A stretch of DNA of 63,343 nt from an uncultured Bacteroides sp. (GTDB taxonomy: Bacteria; Bacteroidota; Bacteroidia; Bacteroidales; Bacteroidaceae). How positions within the stretch are numbered: position 1 is the first letter of the stretch; each line of letters opens with the position of its first letter. Shown here in pieces: positions 8,841 to 17,340 of this stretch. A program made the translations under genes and the position numbers. The notes beneath the pieces are model-generated. The model did no database searches. It had not been told where the DNA came from and saw only the letters and a program-made list of their open reading frames with translations. The stretch covers positions 1 to 63,343 of the forward strand of contig UQPQ01000012.1 in NCBI GenBank assembly GCA_900542985.1, read 5' to 3'.

Positions 8841-11800
8841 TTAGAAAGTCAGTTGTACACCAAAGCTAAAAGTACGCATGGGAGGTGCCTCACAGAATAC
8901 CTCTCCGTTGACAGGAGTTTCCGGATCGTATTGTTTCCATTTTGCCCAGGTCAGCAGGTTGCTTCCCGAGAAATAGAAACGGGCTTTATTTACCATTACT
9001 TTTCTGGTCCACTCTCGAGGTAGAGTATATCCCAAAGTCAGGTTCTTGAGACGCAAATGGTCGGTGCTGTGGATATAGCGTGAGGAATTGTTGTCGCTTG
9101 CCGACTGGTTGTAAACAAAGCGGGGAACATCTGTCTGGTCGCCGGGTTTCTGCCAACGGTCCATAGCATAAGCAGGAAGATTATACTTCGAAGTGTATAT
9201 GTTGGTTGTTCCGTTTTCAATGTAAGTTCCCAGTTTGTCGAACGAATATCCTCCTAGTGAATAAGTAAGTGTAAAACTTAAATCCAGTTGCTTATAATTT
9301 AATATGTTGGTCAGACCACCTGATATCTTAGGATTCACAGACTTGTATGGGATAGCCTGTGCCTTGCTGATATCGTTGGTGATTTCTCTGCTGTAAGAAC
9401 CGTCTTTATTCAGAGTATTGGTGTAATAGAGTGCATCTCCGTTTTGAGGATCTACACCGGCAAACTCTTTCACATAAAATGTGTGATATGGCAATCCTAC
9501 CTTGTGTATGAACCAGGTACCTTCGATAGATTGTTCCAATTGGCCGTTCAAGGAAATAATCTTGTTCGAGTTATGGCTTAAATTAAGGACGGTACTCCAG
9601 TTGAAATGTGGAGTTGCAAAGTTGATGGTACGCAGTTCAAGCTCTACTCCTTTGTTATTCAGTTGCCCTACATTACTCAGATAATTGGTAAATCCGGTTG
9701 TGGCACTGATAGGAAGACTGTAAAGCAAGTCTTTGGTATCTCGGTTATAATATTCTATGCTCAGGAAAATACGGCTAAGGAAGGCTAAATCCAGTCCGAT
9801 ATTCAGATTGTAGTTCTTTTCCCATTTCAGATTCGGATTAGCCAGCGACGATTCATAAGAACCAAATCCACCCATATAACTTTGGCCGTAGGTGTATAAT
9901 CCCATGTATCCGTATAAAGAACCGGGTTGATTTCCGTTTACACCATAAGAAGCTCTGATTTTCACATCACTTAGAATGTGTTTGATTGGTTTCATAAACG
10001 ATTCGTTGCTTAAATGCCACATACCGGATACAGACCAGAAATTGCCCCAACGGTTTTTGGGTGACAAACGTGAGCTTCCGTCCCGACGGAAACTTCCGGC
10101 AATGTAATAACGGTCGTCGTAATCGTAATTCAGACGAGAGAGATACGATAGCATTCTGTATGCCTGGGTAGACGAAATAAAGCTGTTCAATACAGAAGCA
10201 TTGTCCGGTTCTACCAGATTGCTGTTCGACGGAAGGCGAGAACGCTCTCCCGAAGCTTTATCTGTCTGATAACTTTCTATTTCGTATGCTGCCAGTACAT
10301 CCAGATGATGTTTATAGTTGAACGTGTGTACATAGTTCAGCGAAGTAGAAGAAATCAGTTTTCCGTATTCAATAAATCCTTTGGAAGTCTGTGCATCGCT
10401 TCCGCTTTTAGGGCCGGCGGCACTCAGTGGGTTGAAGTATCGTGAATCCTTCTGAATGGTATAGTCGTAACTTAAAGTTTCTTTTAGTTTCAGTCCTTTG
10501 AGGGGTTCGATGCTGGCATAACCTGTAGAAAACATACGGGTCATGCGTGTACGGTTATAGTCGGTAAGGATATCCCGTAAAGGATTCAATGTTGTGCCGG
10601 GATAAGCTCCTACATAATTCCCGTCTTTGTCTCTTACAGTCATGGAGGGGTTCATGAGCATGGCTACATCAAGGAATGGATTGATGGAAGAACCTCGTTC
10701 TTCGTTCATTTCCTGATTCATCTGAGTAAACATTACGTTAGCTCCTACTTCTCCGTATTTTCCTACTTTCTGCGACATATTCAATCGTGCTGAATAGCGG
10801 TCGAGGCTGGAATTTTTTGCCAACCCTTCCTGACTGTTATAACCTAATGAAGCATAGAAAGTAGTGCGTTCGTTTCCTCCCGAAACAGAAGCTTCGTAAT
10901 TTTGATGTATGGCTGTGCGGAGCAGTTCTTTCCTCCAGTCGGTATATCCCAGTTCAGGAACATAAGCGTATTTGCCTATTTCCTGTCCGGCATATTCCGA
11001 AGGCGATTTCATTTGTTTGTCGAGTGCATAGTTGTACAAGCCTTCGTACAGCAGTTCGTATCGCTGGTCACCGCTTAAAGTCGGTCTGAAGTCGACAGCA
11101 GCATCCGAAAAACCTCCGGCAATGTTCAGTGAAACTTGAGTTCGTCCTGCTTTTCCCTGTTTGGTAGTGATAAGAATTACTCCATTGGCTGCTCGTGAAC
11201 CGTAGAGTGAAGCTGCCGCTGCATCCTTGATGACGGTAATATTTTCAATATCCGACGGGTTCAGTGTACTCATGATATTGGTTTTGGAGTTATTCATATA
11301 AGCTGCATCAGCCCCTCCAGTACTGAGGCTACCTGATGTTACAGGAACTCCGTCGATTACAAATAAAGGTTCTTGTGAAGCATTGAAAGAACCCATACCA
11401 CGGATACGGATACTTTGATTGGCACCCGGTTGTCCGGAACTGCTGGTAATATTGACACCGGTAGTCATACCTTGCAGCTTTTGTTCCACGGTCATTACAG
11501 GAACGTTCTTCATCATATCTGCGCGGAGTGTATTTGCCGAACCGGTAAAGGAGGATTTGGAGAAGTTCCCGTATCCGGTTACTACCACTTCGTCCAAATT
11601 CATGGATTCAGCTTCCAGGCTGATGTTTAATATGCCGCTGCTGGGGGCTTTCAGTTCTTGAGTTTTCATTCCTAGGTATGCAACTACCAGTGTACAGTCC
11701 GAATTCGGGATTTGAAGTATATATTTCCCTTCAATGTCGGTTACTACACCTTGTGCTTCGTTACCTTTTACAGAGATTGTAGCACCGATAAGCGGCTCAC

Positions 11801-11915
11801 CGTCTTCTGCGGAAGTTACAATTCCTTTGATTTCCTTGTTCTGTGCAAGCAATGGCTGATAGCAGAGACTAATCAGTATAGCAAGCAAAATCTTGATTCT
11901 GAAAATTGTCTTCAT
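8841..11915 (-). CDS. SusC/RagA family TonB-dependent outer-membrane receptor
   Basis: 1024 residues. TonB-driven import of glycan or other nutrient across the outer membrane, with its SusD partner just downstream. A signal peptide of about 24 residues ends PLLAQ. A carboxypeptidase-regulatory-like domain (IKGIVTSAEDGEPLIGA) follows, then the TonB box MNLDEVVVTGYG near residue 106, the plug with IRGMGSFNASQEPLFVIDGVP and AAAASLYGSRAANGVILITTK, and a 22-strand barrel ending TFSFGVQLTF. Length is usual for the family. The upstream region has short repeats but no adjacent sigma/anti-sigma or hybrid two-component gene. Confidence 0.94.
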   Translation of the reverse strand: MKTIFRIKILLAILISLCYQPLLAQNKEIKGIVTSAEDGEPLIGATISVKGNEAQGVVTDIEGKYILQIPNSDCTLVVAYLGMKTQELKAPSSGILNISLEAESMNLDEVVVTGYGNFSKSSFTGSANTLRADMMKNVPVMTVEQKLQGMTTGVNITSSSGQPGANQSIRIRGMGSFNASQEPLFVIDGVPVTSGSLSTGGADAAYMNNSKTNIMSTLNPSDIENITVIKDAAAASLYGSRAANGVILITTKQGKAGRTQVSLNIAGGFSDAAVDFRPTLSGDQRYELLYEGLYNYALDKQMKSPSEYAGQEIGKYAYVPELGYTDWRKELLRTAIHQNYEASVSGGNERTTFYASLGYNSQEGLAKNSSLDRYSARLNMSQKVGKYGEVGANVMFTQMNQEMNEERGSSINPFLDVAMLMNPSMTVRDKDGNYVGAYPGTTLNPLRDILTDYNRTRMTRMFSTGYASIEPLKGLKLKETLSYDYTIQKDSRYFNPLSAAGPKSGSDAQTSKGFIEYGKLISSTSLNYVHTFNYKHHLDVLAAYEIESYQTDKASGERSRLPSNSNLVEPDNASVLNSFISSTQAYRMLSYLSRLNYDYDDRYYIAGSFRRDGSSRLSPKNRWGNFWSVSGMWHLSNESFMKPIKHILSDVKIRASYGVNGNQPGSLYGYMGLYTYGQSYMGGFGSYESSLANPNLKWEKNYNLNIGLDLAFLSRIFLSIEYYNRDTKDLLYSLPISATTGFTNYLSNVGQLNNKGVELELRTINFATPHFNWSTVLNLSHNSNKIISLNGQLEQSIEGTWFIHKVGLPYHTFYVKEFAGVDPQNGDALYYTNTLNKDGSYSREITNDISKAQAIPYKSVNPKISGGLTNILNYKQLDLSFTLTYSLGGYSFDKLGTYIENGTTNIYTSKYNLPAYAMDRWQKPGDQTDVPRFVYNQSASDNNSSRYIHSTDHLRLKNLTLGYTLPREWTRKVMVNKARFYFSGSNLLTWAKWKQYDPETPVNGEVFCEAPPMRTFSFGVQLTF

Positions 11916-11970
11916 AATGTTTTATCTTTAGTATAAAACAATAGTTCAAATTTCAGGCCAAACGGGAATA

Positions 11971-12049
11971 GGGGTTTTAATGGGTTTTAACAAGGTATAC
12001 AGGAAAAGTATTGTAGAGTTTTTCTACAGAATAGGTGAAAGAATCTACA
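11971..12049 (-). promoter_or_regulatory. Repeat-bearing upstream region of susC
   Basis: The 220 bases between susC and the tRNA terminator hold no gene. Seen here: tandem copies of GGGTTTTAA (11972-11980 and 11982-11990), a hairpin TGTAGA/TCTACA (12012-12017 with 12023-12028), and a second TCTACA at 12044-12049, exactly 21 bases from the first. Two same-face copies two helical turns apart would suit a dimeric activator. No TAnnTTTG box was seen, so an activator or an ECF sigma factor may be needed. Confidence 0.35.
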
Positions 12050-12138
12050 CAGTGAAGTTGTAAAATCTGGATAGTAGAGAGTTGAAATGAATCGGAGATG
12101 CTGTGGGGAGAATAAATAGCACAGAGTATATAAAAAGA

Positions 12139-12167
12139 AAAGCTCTGAAAAAAAATTTCAGAGCTTT
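12139..12167 (-). terminator. Terminator of tRNA-Gln
   Basis: A 12-bp perfect stem AAAGCTCTGAAA (12139-12150) with TTTCAGAGCTTT (12156-12167), five-base loop. On the minus strand it is followed by TTTCTTTTTATA. It starts six bases behind the tRNA 3' end. Confidence 0.8.
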
Positions 12168-12172
12168 CAGCG

Positions 12173-12243
12173 TTGGACTACCAGGATTCGAACCTGGACA
12201 AACAGAACCAAAACCTGTTGTGCTACCATTACACCATAGTCCA
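12173..12243 (-). tRNA. tRNA-Gln (anticodon UUG)
   Basis: The minus strand folds as a cloverleaf: acceptor TGGACTA with TAGTCCA, D-arm with GTGTAATGGTAGCAC, anticodon stem ACAGG/TCTGT around loop TTTTGGT (anticodon TTG), and T-arm CCAGGTTCGAATCCTGG. The discriminator base is A and CCA is not encoded. It carries its own -7 box upstream and a terminator downstream. Confidence 0.95.
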
Positions 12244-12275
12244 AACATTAAATTCACTTTCCTTAGAAAGCGTTG

Positions 12276-12283
12276 CAAAGATA
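12276..12283 (-). promoter_or_regulatory. -7 box for tRNA-Gln
   Basis: Minus strand TATCTTTG, 33 bases before the tRNA 5' end. Confidence 0.6.
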
Positions 12284-12346
12284 AATGTTTTGTATTATAT
12301 GCTCCAAATAATTTTTCACTTTTTTTCGTGGCTAAGGTAGAATCAT

Positions 12347-12354
12347 TATCTTTG
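12347..12354 (+). promoter_or_regulatory. -7 box for the Tricorn-like gene
   Basis: TATCTTTG, 24 bases before the ATG at 12379, giving a short leader. Confidence 0.6.
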
Positions 12355-12378
12355 TCTGTCAATTAATCAAAGAATTAT

Positions 12379-15300
12379 ATGAAGAAATTGTTAGTCTGTC
12401 TTGCATTGGGGGCAAGCGGTGTGGCAGGTTTTGCTACTACTCCGCTATGGATGCGTGATGTGCGTATTTCTCCTAATGGTCAGGAAATAGTATTTTGTTA
12501 CAAAGGTGATATTTATAAAGTTAGTACAAAAGGAGGGGAAGCTGTTCAATTGACTACTCAGGATTCTTATGAAGAAAATCCGGTGTGGTCGCCGGATGGA
12601 AAGCAAATCGCATTCTCAAGCAACCGCTATGGAAACAGCGATATTTTTATCATGTCGGCCAATGGAGGTTCTGCAAAGCGTCTGACGACTCATTCTGCTG
12701 CTGAAACTCCGTCTTCATTTACTCCTGACGGTAAGTATATATTGTTTTCGGCTTCTATTCAGGATCCGGCAACGAGTGCTTTATTTCCTACTTCGGCAAT
12801 GACAGAGCTTTATAAGGTACCTGTCGCAGGAGGAGCTGTACAGCAAGTATTGGGTACACCTGCCGAAATGGTTTCTTTTGCTTCGACTGGAGATTTCTTC
12901 TTGTATCAGGATTGTAAAGGATACGAAGACAAGTGGCGTAAGCATCATACTTCTTCTGTTACACGTGATATCTGGAAATATGATGTAAAGACTGGTTCTC
13001 ATACTAATCTGACGAAACGTGCAGGCGAAGATCGTGAACCGGTATTGGCACCGAACGGAAAAGATGTATATTTTTTGAGCGAACGTAATAATGGTTCGTT
13101 CAATGTATATCAGTTCGCTTTGGAAACTCCGGAGAAAGTACAGGCTGTAACTTCTTTCAAGACACATCCGGTTCGCTTTCTGTCGGTTGCGGAAAATGGG
13201 ATGCTTTGCTATACATACGATGGTGAAATCTATACACAGGCAACAGGAGCGAAACCTCAGAAGGTAAAAATCAACGTTACCCGTGATGATGAGGATATTC
13301 CGGTGATGTTGAACATGACAAGGGGTATTACTGCAGCTACTCCTTCTCCCGATGGAAAGCAGGTAGCCTTTATTGTACGTGGAGAGGTGTTTGTAACTTC
13401 TGTAGAATATGGTACTACCAAACAGATTACACATACTCCGGAAGCGGAAAGTGGAGTTTCTTTCGGGGCAGATAACCGTACTTTGGTTTACTGTAGTGAG
13501 CGAGGCGGAAAGAAAGGACTGTATCTTGCCAAAATTACTCGTGAAGAAGATCTAAACTTCCCTAATGCAACACTGATTGAAGAAGAAGCATTGCTCCCTT
13601 CTGATAAGGTGGAACGTACCGCTCCTCAGTTCTCTCCAGACGGTAAGGAAGTGGCTTTTATTGAAGACCGTTCCCGTTTGATGGTGGTAAACCTGAAGAG
13701 TAAAAAGGTACGTCAGATAACAGACGGTTCTACTTGGTATACTCGTTCTTATCCATTCGACTATTCATGGTCTCCGGATGGAAAATGGTTTGCTTTGGAG
13801 TTTATCGGTAACAAGCATGACCCGTATTCGGATGTAGGTATCGTGAGTGCTGATGGAAAAGGTCAGATTGTAAATCTTACTAATAGTGGGTATACCAGCG
13901 GTTCTCCTAAGTGGGCAATGGATGGAAATGCCTTACTCTTTACTACCGAACGTTATGGTATGCGTAACCATGCTTCATGGGGTTCGCTGGATGACGTAAT
14001 GATGGTATTCATGAATCGGGATGCATACGATAAGTTCCGTCTCAGCAAGGAGGATTACGAATTGCAGAAAGAGCTGGAAGCCGAACAGAAGAAAGCTGCA
14101 GAAAAGAAGGAAGACAAGGACAAGAAGAAAGATAAGAAAGAAGAGAATGACAAGAAAGAAGAACCGAAGTCTGTTGTGGTGGAACTGGATGGTATCGAAG
14201 ACCGTATCGTACGCCTGACTCCTAACTCTTCAAGTCTTGCATCGGCTATCCTTTCCAAAGATGGAGAAGACCTGTATTATCTGTCTGCCTTCGAAGGAGG
14301 ATTTGATATGTGGAAACTGGAATTAAGAAAAGGTAATACCAGTCTGCTGCATAAGATGGATTCGGATGCTGCCTTTATGGAGACTGATAAGGACGGAAAG
14401 AATATCTTTATCATCAGCAGTAGTTCGATGAAAAAAATGGATAGTGCATCCGAAAAACTGAAGCCGATTTCTTTTAAGGCACAGATGAAGATGGACTTGG
14501 CTGCCGAACGTGAATATATGTTCGATTATGTATATAAGGAAGAAAAGGAACGTTTTTACAGAACCGACATGCATGGAGTAGATTGGGATGCTATGGCTGC
14601 TGCATATCGTAAGTTCCTGCCTCATATCAACAATAACTATGACTTTGCCGAACTTTTGAGCGAGTGGCTGGGTGAGCTGAACGTATCTCATACCGGTGGA
14701 CGTTATTCAGCTTCTCTTCCTGGTGAGGCAACAGCTAATTTAGGCTTGCTGTACGACTGGGGCTATACAGGCAACGGATTGCGTGTGGCAGAAGTGGTAG
14801 AGAAATCTCCTTTCGACCGTAGTACATCGAAGGTAAAGGCTGGAGTTATCATTGAAAAGATCGATGGAGAAGAAATCAAGGAAGGTATGGATTATACACC
14901 GTTGCTCAATGGTAAGGGTGGAAAGAAAGTATTGGTTTCTTTGTATGATCCACAAACCAAATCGCGTTGGGAAGAAGTGGTGAAACCTATTTCTAACGGC
15001 GCATTTTCTTCTTTGCTTTACAAGCGTTGGGTGAAACAGCGTGCGGCAGATGTAGAAAAATGGTCGAACGGTCGTTTGGGTTATGTACATATCGAGTCGA
15101 TGGACGATGAAAGTTTCCGTACTGTGTATTCGGATATTTTGGGTAAATACAACGACTGCGAAGGCATTGTAATTGATACTCGTTTCAATGGAGGTGGCCG
15201 TTTGCACGAAGATATTGAAGTACTGTTCAGCGGTAAGAAATATTTTACTCAGGTAGTACGTGGACGTGAAGCCTGTGATATGCCGAGTCGCCGTTGGAAT

Positions 15301-15636
15301 AAACCTTCTATCATGCTGCAGTGTGAGGCCAACTATTCCAATGCACATGGTACCCCTTGGGTGTATAGTCACCAGAAATTGGGTAAACTTGTCGGAGCAC
15401 CTGTACCGGGAACAATGACCAGTGTGAATTGGGTTACCTTGCAGGATCGTAGTCTGGTATTTGGTATACCGGTAGTAGGTTATCGTTTGCCCGATGGCAG
15501 TTATTTGGAAAATACACAACTTGAGCCGGATGTATATGTATTGAATACTCCTGAAACCATTGTCAAAGGAGAAGATACACAATTGAAAGCTGCTGTCGAC
15601 GAGTTGTTGAAAGACATAGATCGTAATAGAAAATAA
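12379..15636 (+). CDS. Tricorn-like serine protease (WD40-like propeller, PDZ and S41 domains)
   Basis: 1085 residues, the size of Tricorn proteases, which cut peptides delivered through a beta-propeller pore. A signal peptide (LLVCLALGASGVAG) suggests a periplasmic enzyme. Repeated propeller motifs such as VWSPDGKQIAFSSNRYGNSDI fill about residues 25-540. A Lys/Glu-rich linker occupies about residues 559-597. A second propeller-like part and the C1 region follow. A PDZ domain (VEKSPFDR, IIEKIDGEEI) lies near 800-880. The S41 catalytic part has VIDTRFNGGG and a serine in CEANYSNAHGTPW as the likely nucleophile. It is transcribed alone. The highly charged linker is unusual in length. Confidence 0.9.
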   Translation: MKKLLVCLALGASGVAGFATTPLWMRDVRISPNGQEIVFCYKGDIYKVSTKGGEAVQLTTQDSYEENPVWSPDGKQIAFSSNRYGNSDIFIMSANGGSAKRLTTHSAAETPSSFTPDGKYILFSASIQDPATSALFPTSAMTELYKVPVAGGAVQQVLGTPAEMVSFASTGDFFLYQDCKGYEDKWRKHHTSSVTRDIWKYDVKTGSHTNLTKRAGEDREPVLAPNGKDVYFLSERNNGSFNVYQFALETPEKVQAVTSFKTHPVRFLSVAENGMLCYTYDGEIYTQATGAKPQKVKINVTRDDEDIPVMLNMTRGITAATPSPDGKQVAFIVRGEVFVTSVEYGTTKQITHTPEAESGVSFGADNRTLVYCSERGGKKGLYLAKITREEDLNFPNATLIEEEALLPSDKVERTAPQFSPDGKEVAFIEDRSRLMVVNLKSKKVRQITDGSTWYTRSYPFDYSWSPDGKWFALEFIGNKHDPYSDVGIVSADGKGQIVNLTNSGYTSGSPKWAMDGNALLFTTERYGMRNHASWGSLDDVMMVFMNRDAYDKFRLSKEDYELQKELEAEQKKAAEKKEDKDKKKDKKEENDKKEEPKSVVVELDGIEDRIVRLTPNSSSLASAILSKDGEDLYYLSAFEGGFDMWKLELRKGNTSLLHKMDSDAAFMETDKDGKNIFIISSSSMKKMDSASEKLKPISFKAQMKMDLAAEREYMFDYVYKEEKERFYRTDMHGVDWDAMAAAYRKFLPHINNNYDFAELLSEWLGELNVSHTGGRYSASLPGEATANLGLLYDWGYTGNGLRVAEVVEKSPFDRSTSKVKAGVIIEKIDGEEIKEGMDYTPLLNGKGGKKVLVSLYDPQTKSRWEEVVKPISNGAFSSLLYKRWVKQRAADVEKWSNGRLGYVHIESMDDESFRTVYSDILGKYNDCEGIVIDTRFNGGGRLHEDIEVLFSGKKYFTQVVRGREACDMPSRRWNKPSIMLQCEANYSNAHGTPWVYSHQKLGKLVGAPVPGTMTSVNWVTLQDRSLVFGIPVVGYRLPDGSYLENTQLEPDVYVLNTPETIVKGEDTQLKAAVDELLKDIDRNRK

Positions 15637-15646
15637 AAAAAGATTG

Positions 15647-15689
15647 ATGCCGGTTCTTCTTTGCTGATAGTGGCAGGAAGAACCGGCAT
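15647..15689 (+). terminator. Terminator behind the Tricorn-like gene
   Basis: A 13-bp perfect stem ATGCCGGTTCTTC (15647-15659) with its complement at 15677-15689, followed by a T-rich stretch (ATTTGTTTGTT). Confidence 0.75.
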
Positions 15690-15720
15690 ATTTGTTTGTT
15701 AATATGCTTAAATCTATCGT

Positions 15721-17253
15721 ATGATGTGGAATTATCGTTCTTTATTTGTAAGTGCAGGTGTTTTGGCTGCTGCATTCCCAGGTATTCATGCAGCCGACAA
15801 ACCTTCTAAGCCCAATATTATTTTTATTCTTTGTGACGACATGGGCTATGGCGACTTAGGTTGCTATGGACAGAAGTATATTTCTACTCCTCACTTAGAC
15901 CGTATGGCTCAGGAAGGTATGCGCTTTACACAAGCTTATGCCGGAAGTCCAGTGAGTGCTCCTTCGCGTGCTTCTCTGATGACAGGCCAACATTCCGGCC
16001 ACGGACATGTACGTGGAAACAGAGAATACTGGAAAGATGTACCTATGATGAAGTATGGCAATAACGATGAATATACATTAGTGGGGCAGGAACCGTACGA
16101 TCCAGGACATATCATTTTGCCCGAAATCATGAAGAAAAACGGTTATACAACCGGTATGTTCGGCAAATGGGCTGGAGGATATGAAGGCTCCAGTTCTACT
16201 CCGGACAAACGTGGAATAGACGAGTATTATGGCTTTATTTGTCAGTTTCAGGCACATTTGTATTATCCCAACTTTCTGAACCGTTATAGTAAGTCGAAGG
16301 GAGATACAGCTACAATTCGGGTGGTGATGGATGAGAATATTCAGTATCCGATGTATGGTGACGAATATAAGAAACGTCCCCAATATTCGGCAGATATGAT
16401 TCACCGGGAAGCCTTGGAATGGCTCGACAAGCAAGATGGTACACAGCCTTTTTATGGATTCTTTACCTATACACTTCCTCATGCAGAGTTGGCACAGCCT
16501 AATGATTCTATTTTGAAGCACTATAAGGAAAAATTCTTTGAAGACAAGACTTGGGGAGGAAGTGAAGGTTCTCGCTATAATCCGGTAGTACATACACATG
16601 CCGAGTTTGCTGGTATGATTACACGTCTTGACGCATATGTAGGAGAGATTTTGGCAAAGCTGAAAGAAAAGGGTTTGGACGAGAATACTCTGGTTATATT
16701 CAGTAGCGATAACGGACCTCACGAAGAAGGAGGAGCCGATCCGGAATTCTTTGGAAGAGACGGAAAGTTGCGTGGACTGAAGCGACAGTGTCATGAAGGA
16801 GGAATTCGCGTACCATTTATTGTGCGATGGCCGGGACATGTTCCGGCAGGTGTAGTCAATGATCATCAGTTGGCTTTTTACGATGTAATGCCTACCTTCT
16901 GCGAACTGATAGGTGATAAAAAATTCCCTAAAAAATATCTGAATAAGAAGTTAGAAGATGATTGTTTCGACGGTATTTCTTTCGCTCCTGCTCTGCTGGG
17001 AAACAATAATAACCAGAAACAGCATGATTTTCTGTATTGGGAATTTCATGAAACAGACCAGATTGGAGTACGTATGGGAGACTGGAAACTGGTGGTGAAG
17101 CAAGGTACTCCTTATCTGTATAATTTGGCTGAGGATATCCATGAAGACCATGATGTGGCAGCACAACATCCTGATTTGGTAGAACGTATGAAGGATATTA
17201 TTCGTCGGGAACATCGTCCTAATGATTTATTCCCAGTCACTTTACCTCAATAA
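15721..17253 (+). CDS. Sulfatase, serine-type (anSME-dependent)
   Basis: 510 residues. Hydrolyses sulfate esters on a glycan or small molecule in the periplasm or at the surface. A signal peptide of about 24 residues ends GIHAAD. Metal-binding NIIFILCDDMGYGDLGCYG is followed by the activation motif S79-A-P-S-R83, in which Ser79 would be converted to formylglycine. A serine here means the anaerobic radical-SAM maturase (anSME) is needed, and none is in the window. Later motifs are MFGKWAGG, VIFSSDNGPHEEGG and a C-terminal subdomain with GVRMGDWKLV. Sequence resembles the arylsulfatase A-like S1 family. Start ATG 15721; ATG 15724 is equally possible. Confidence 0.92.
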   Translation: MMWNYRSLFVSAGVLAAAFPGIHAADKPSKPNIIFILCDDMGYGDLGCYGQKYISTPHLDRMAQEGMRFTQAYAGSPVSAPSRASLMTGQHSGHGHVRGNREYWKDVPMMKYGNNDEYTLVGQEPYDPGHIILPEIMKKNGYTTGMFGKWAGGYEGSSSTPDKRGIDEYYGFICQFQAHLYYPNFLNRYSKSKGDTATIRVVMDENIQYPMYGDEYKKRPQYSADMIHREALEWLDKQDGTQPFYGFFTYTLPHAELAQPNDSILKHYKEKFFEDKTWGGSEGSRYNPVVHTHAEFAGMITRLDAYVGEILAKLKEKGLDENTLVIFSSDNGPHEEGGADPEFFGRDGKLRGLKRQCHEGGIRVPFIVRWPGHVPAGVVNDHQLAFYDVMPTFCELIGDKKFPKKYLNKKLEDDCFDGISFAPALLGNNNNQKQHDFLYWEFHETDQIGVRMGDWKLVVKQGTPYLYNLAEDIHEDHDVAAQHPDLVERMKDIIRREHRPNDLFPVTLPQ

Positions 17254-17268
17254 ACCTAAGTTATAACT

Positions 17269-17335
17269 GATACAGTTTGGAGGTGGTACATATCTGTTTT
17301 AACCTTCTCCCGACTGTATCTATTTTTAATCTAAT
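17269..17335 (+). terminator. Possible terminator behind the sulfatase
   Basis: GATACAGT (17269-17276) pairs with ACTGTATC (17323-17330) and TATTTTT follows. The loop is long (46 bases) with partial GGAGGT/ACCTTC pairing inside, so termination is likely but not certain. Confidence 0.5.
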
Positions 17336-17340
17336 TACTT

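Noticed and set aside
12045..12362. Frames on both strands across tRNA-Gln
   Set aside because: They read through the tRNA and its terminator; the RNA gene explains the conservation.
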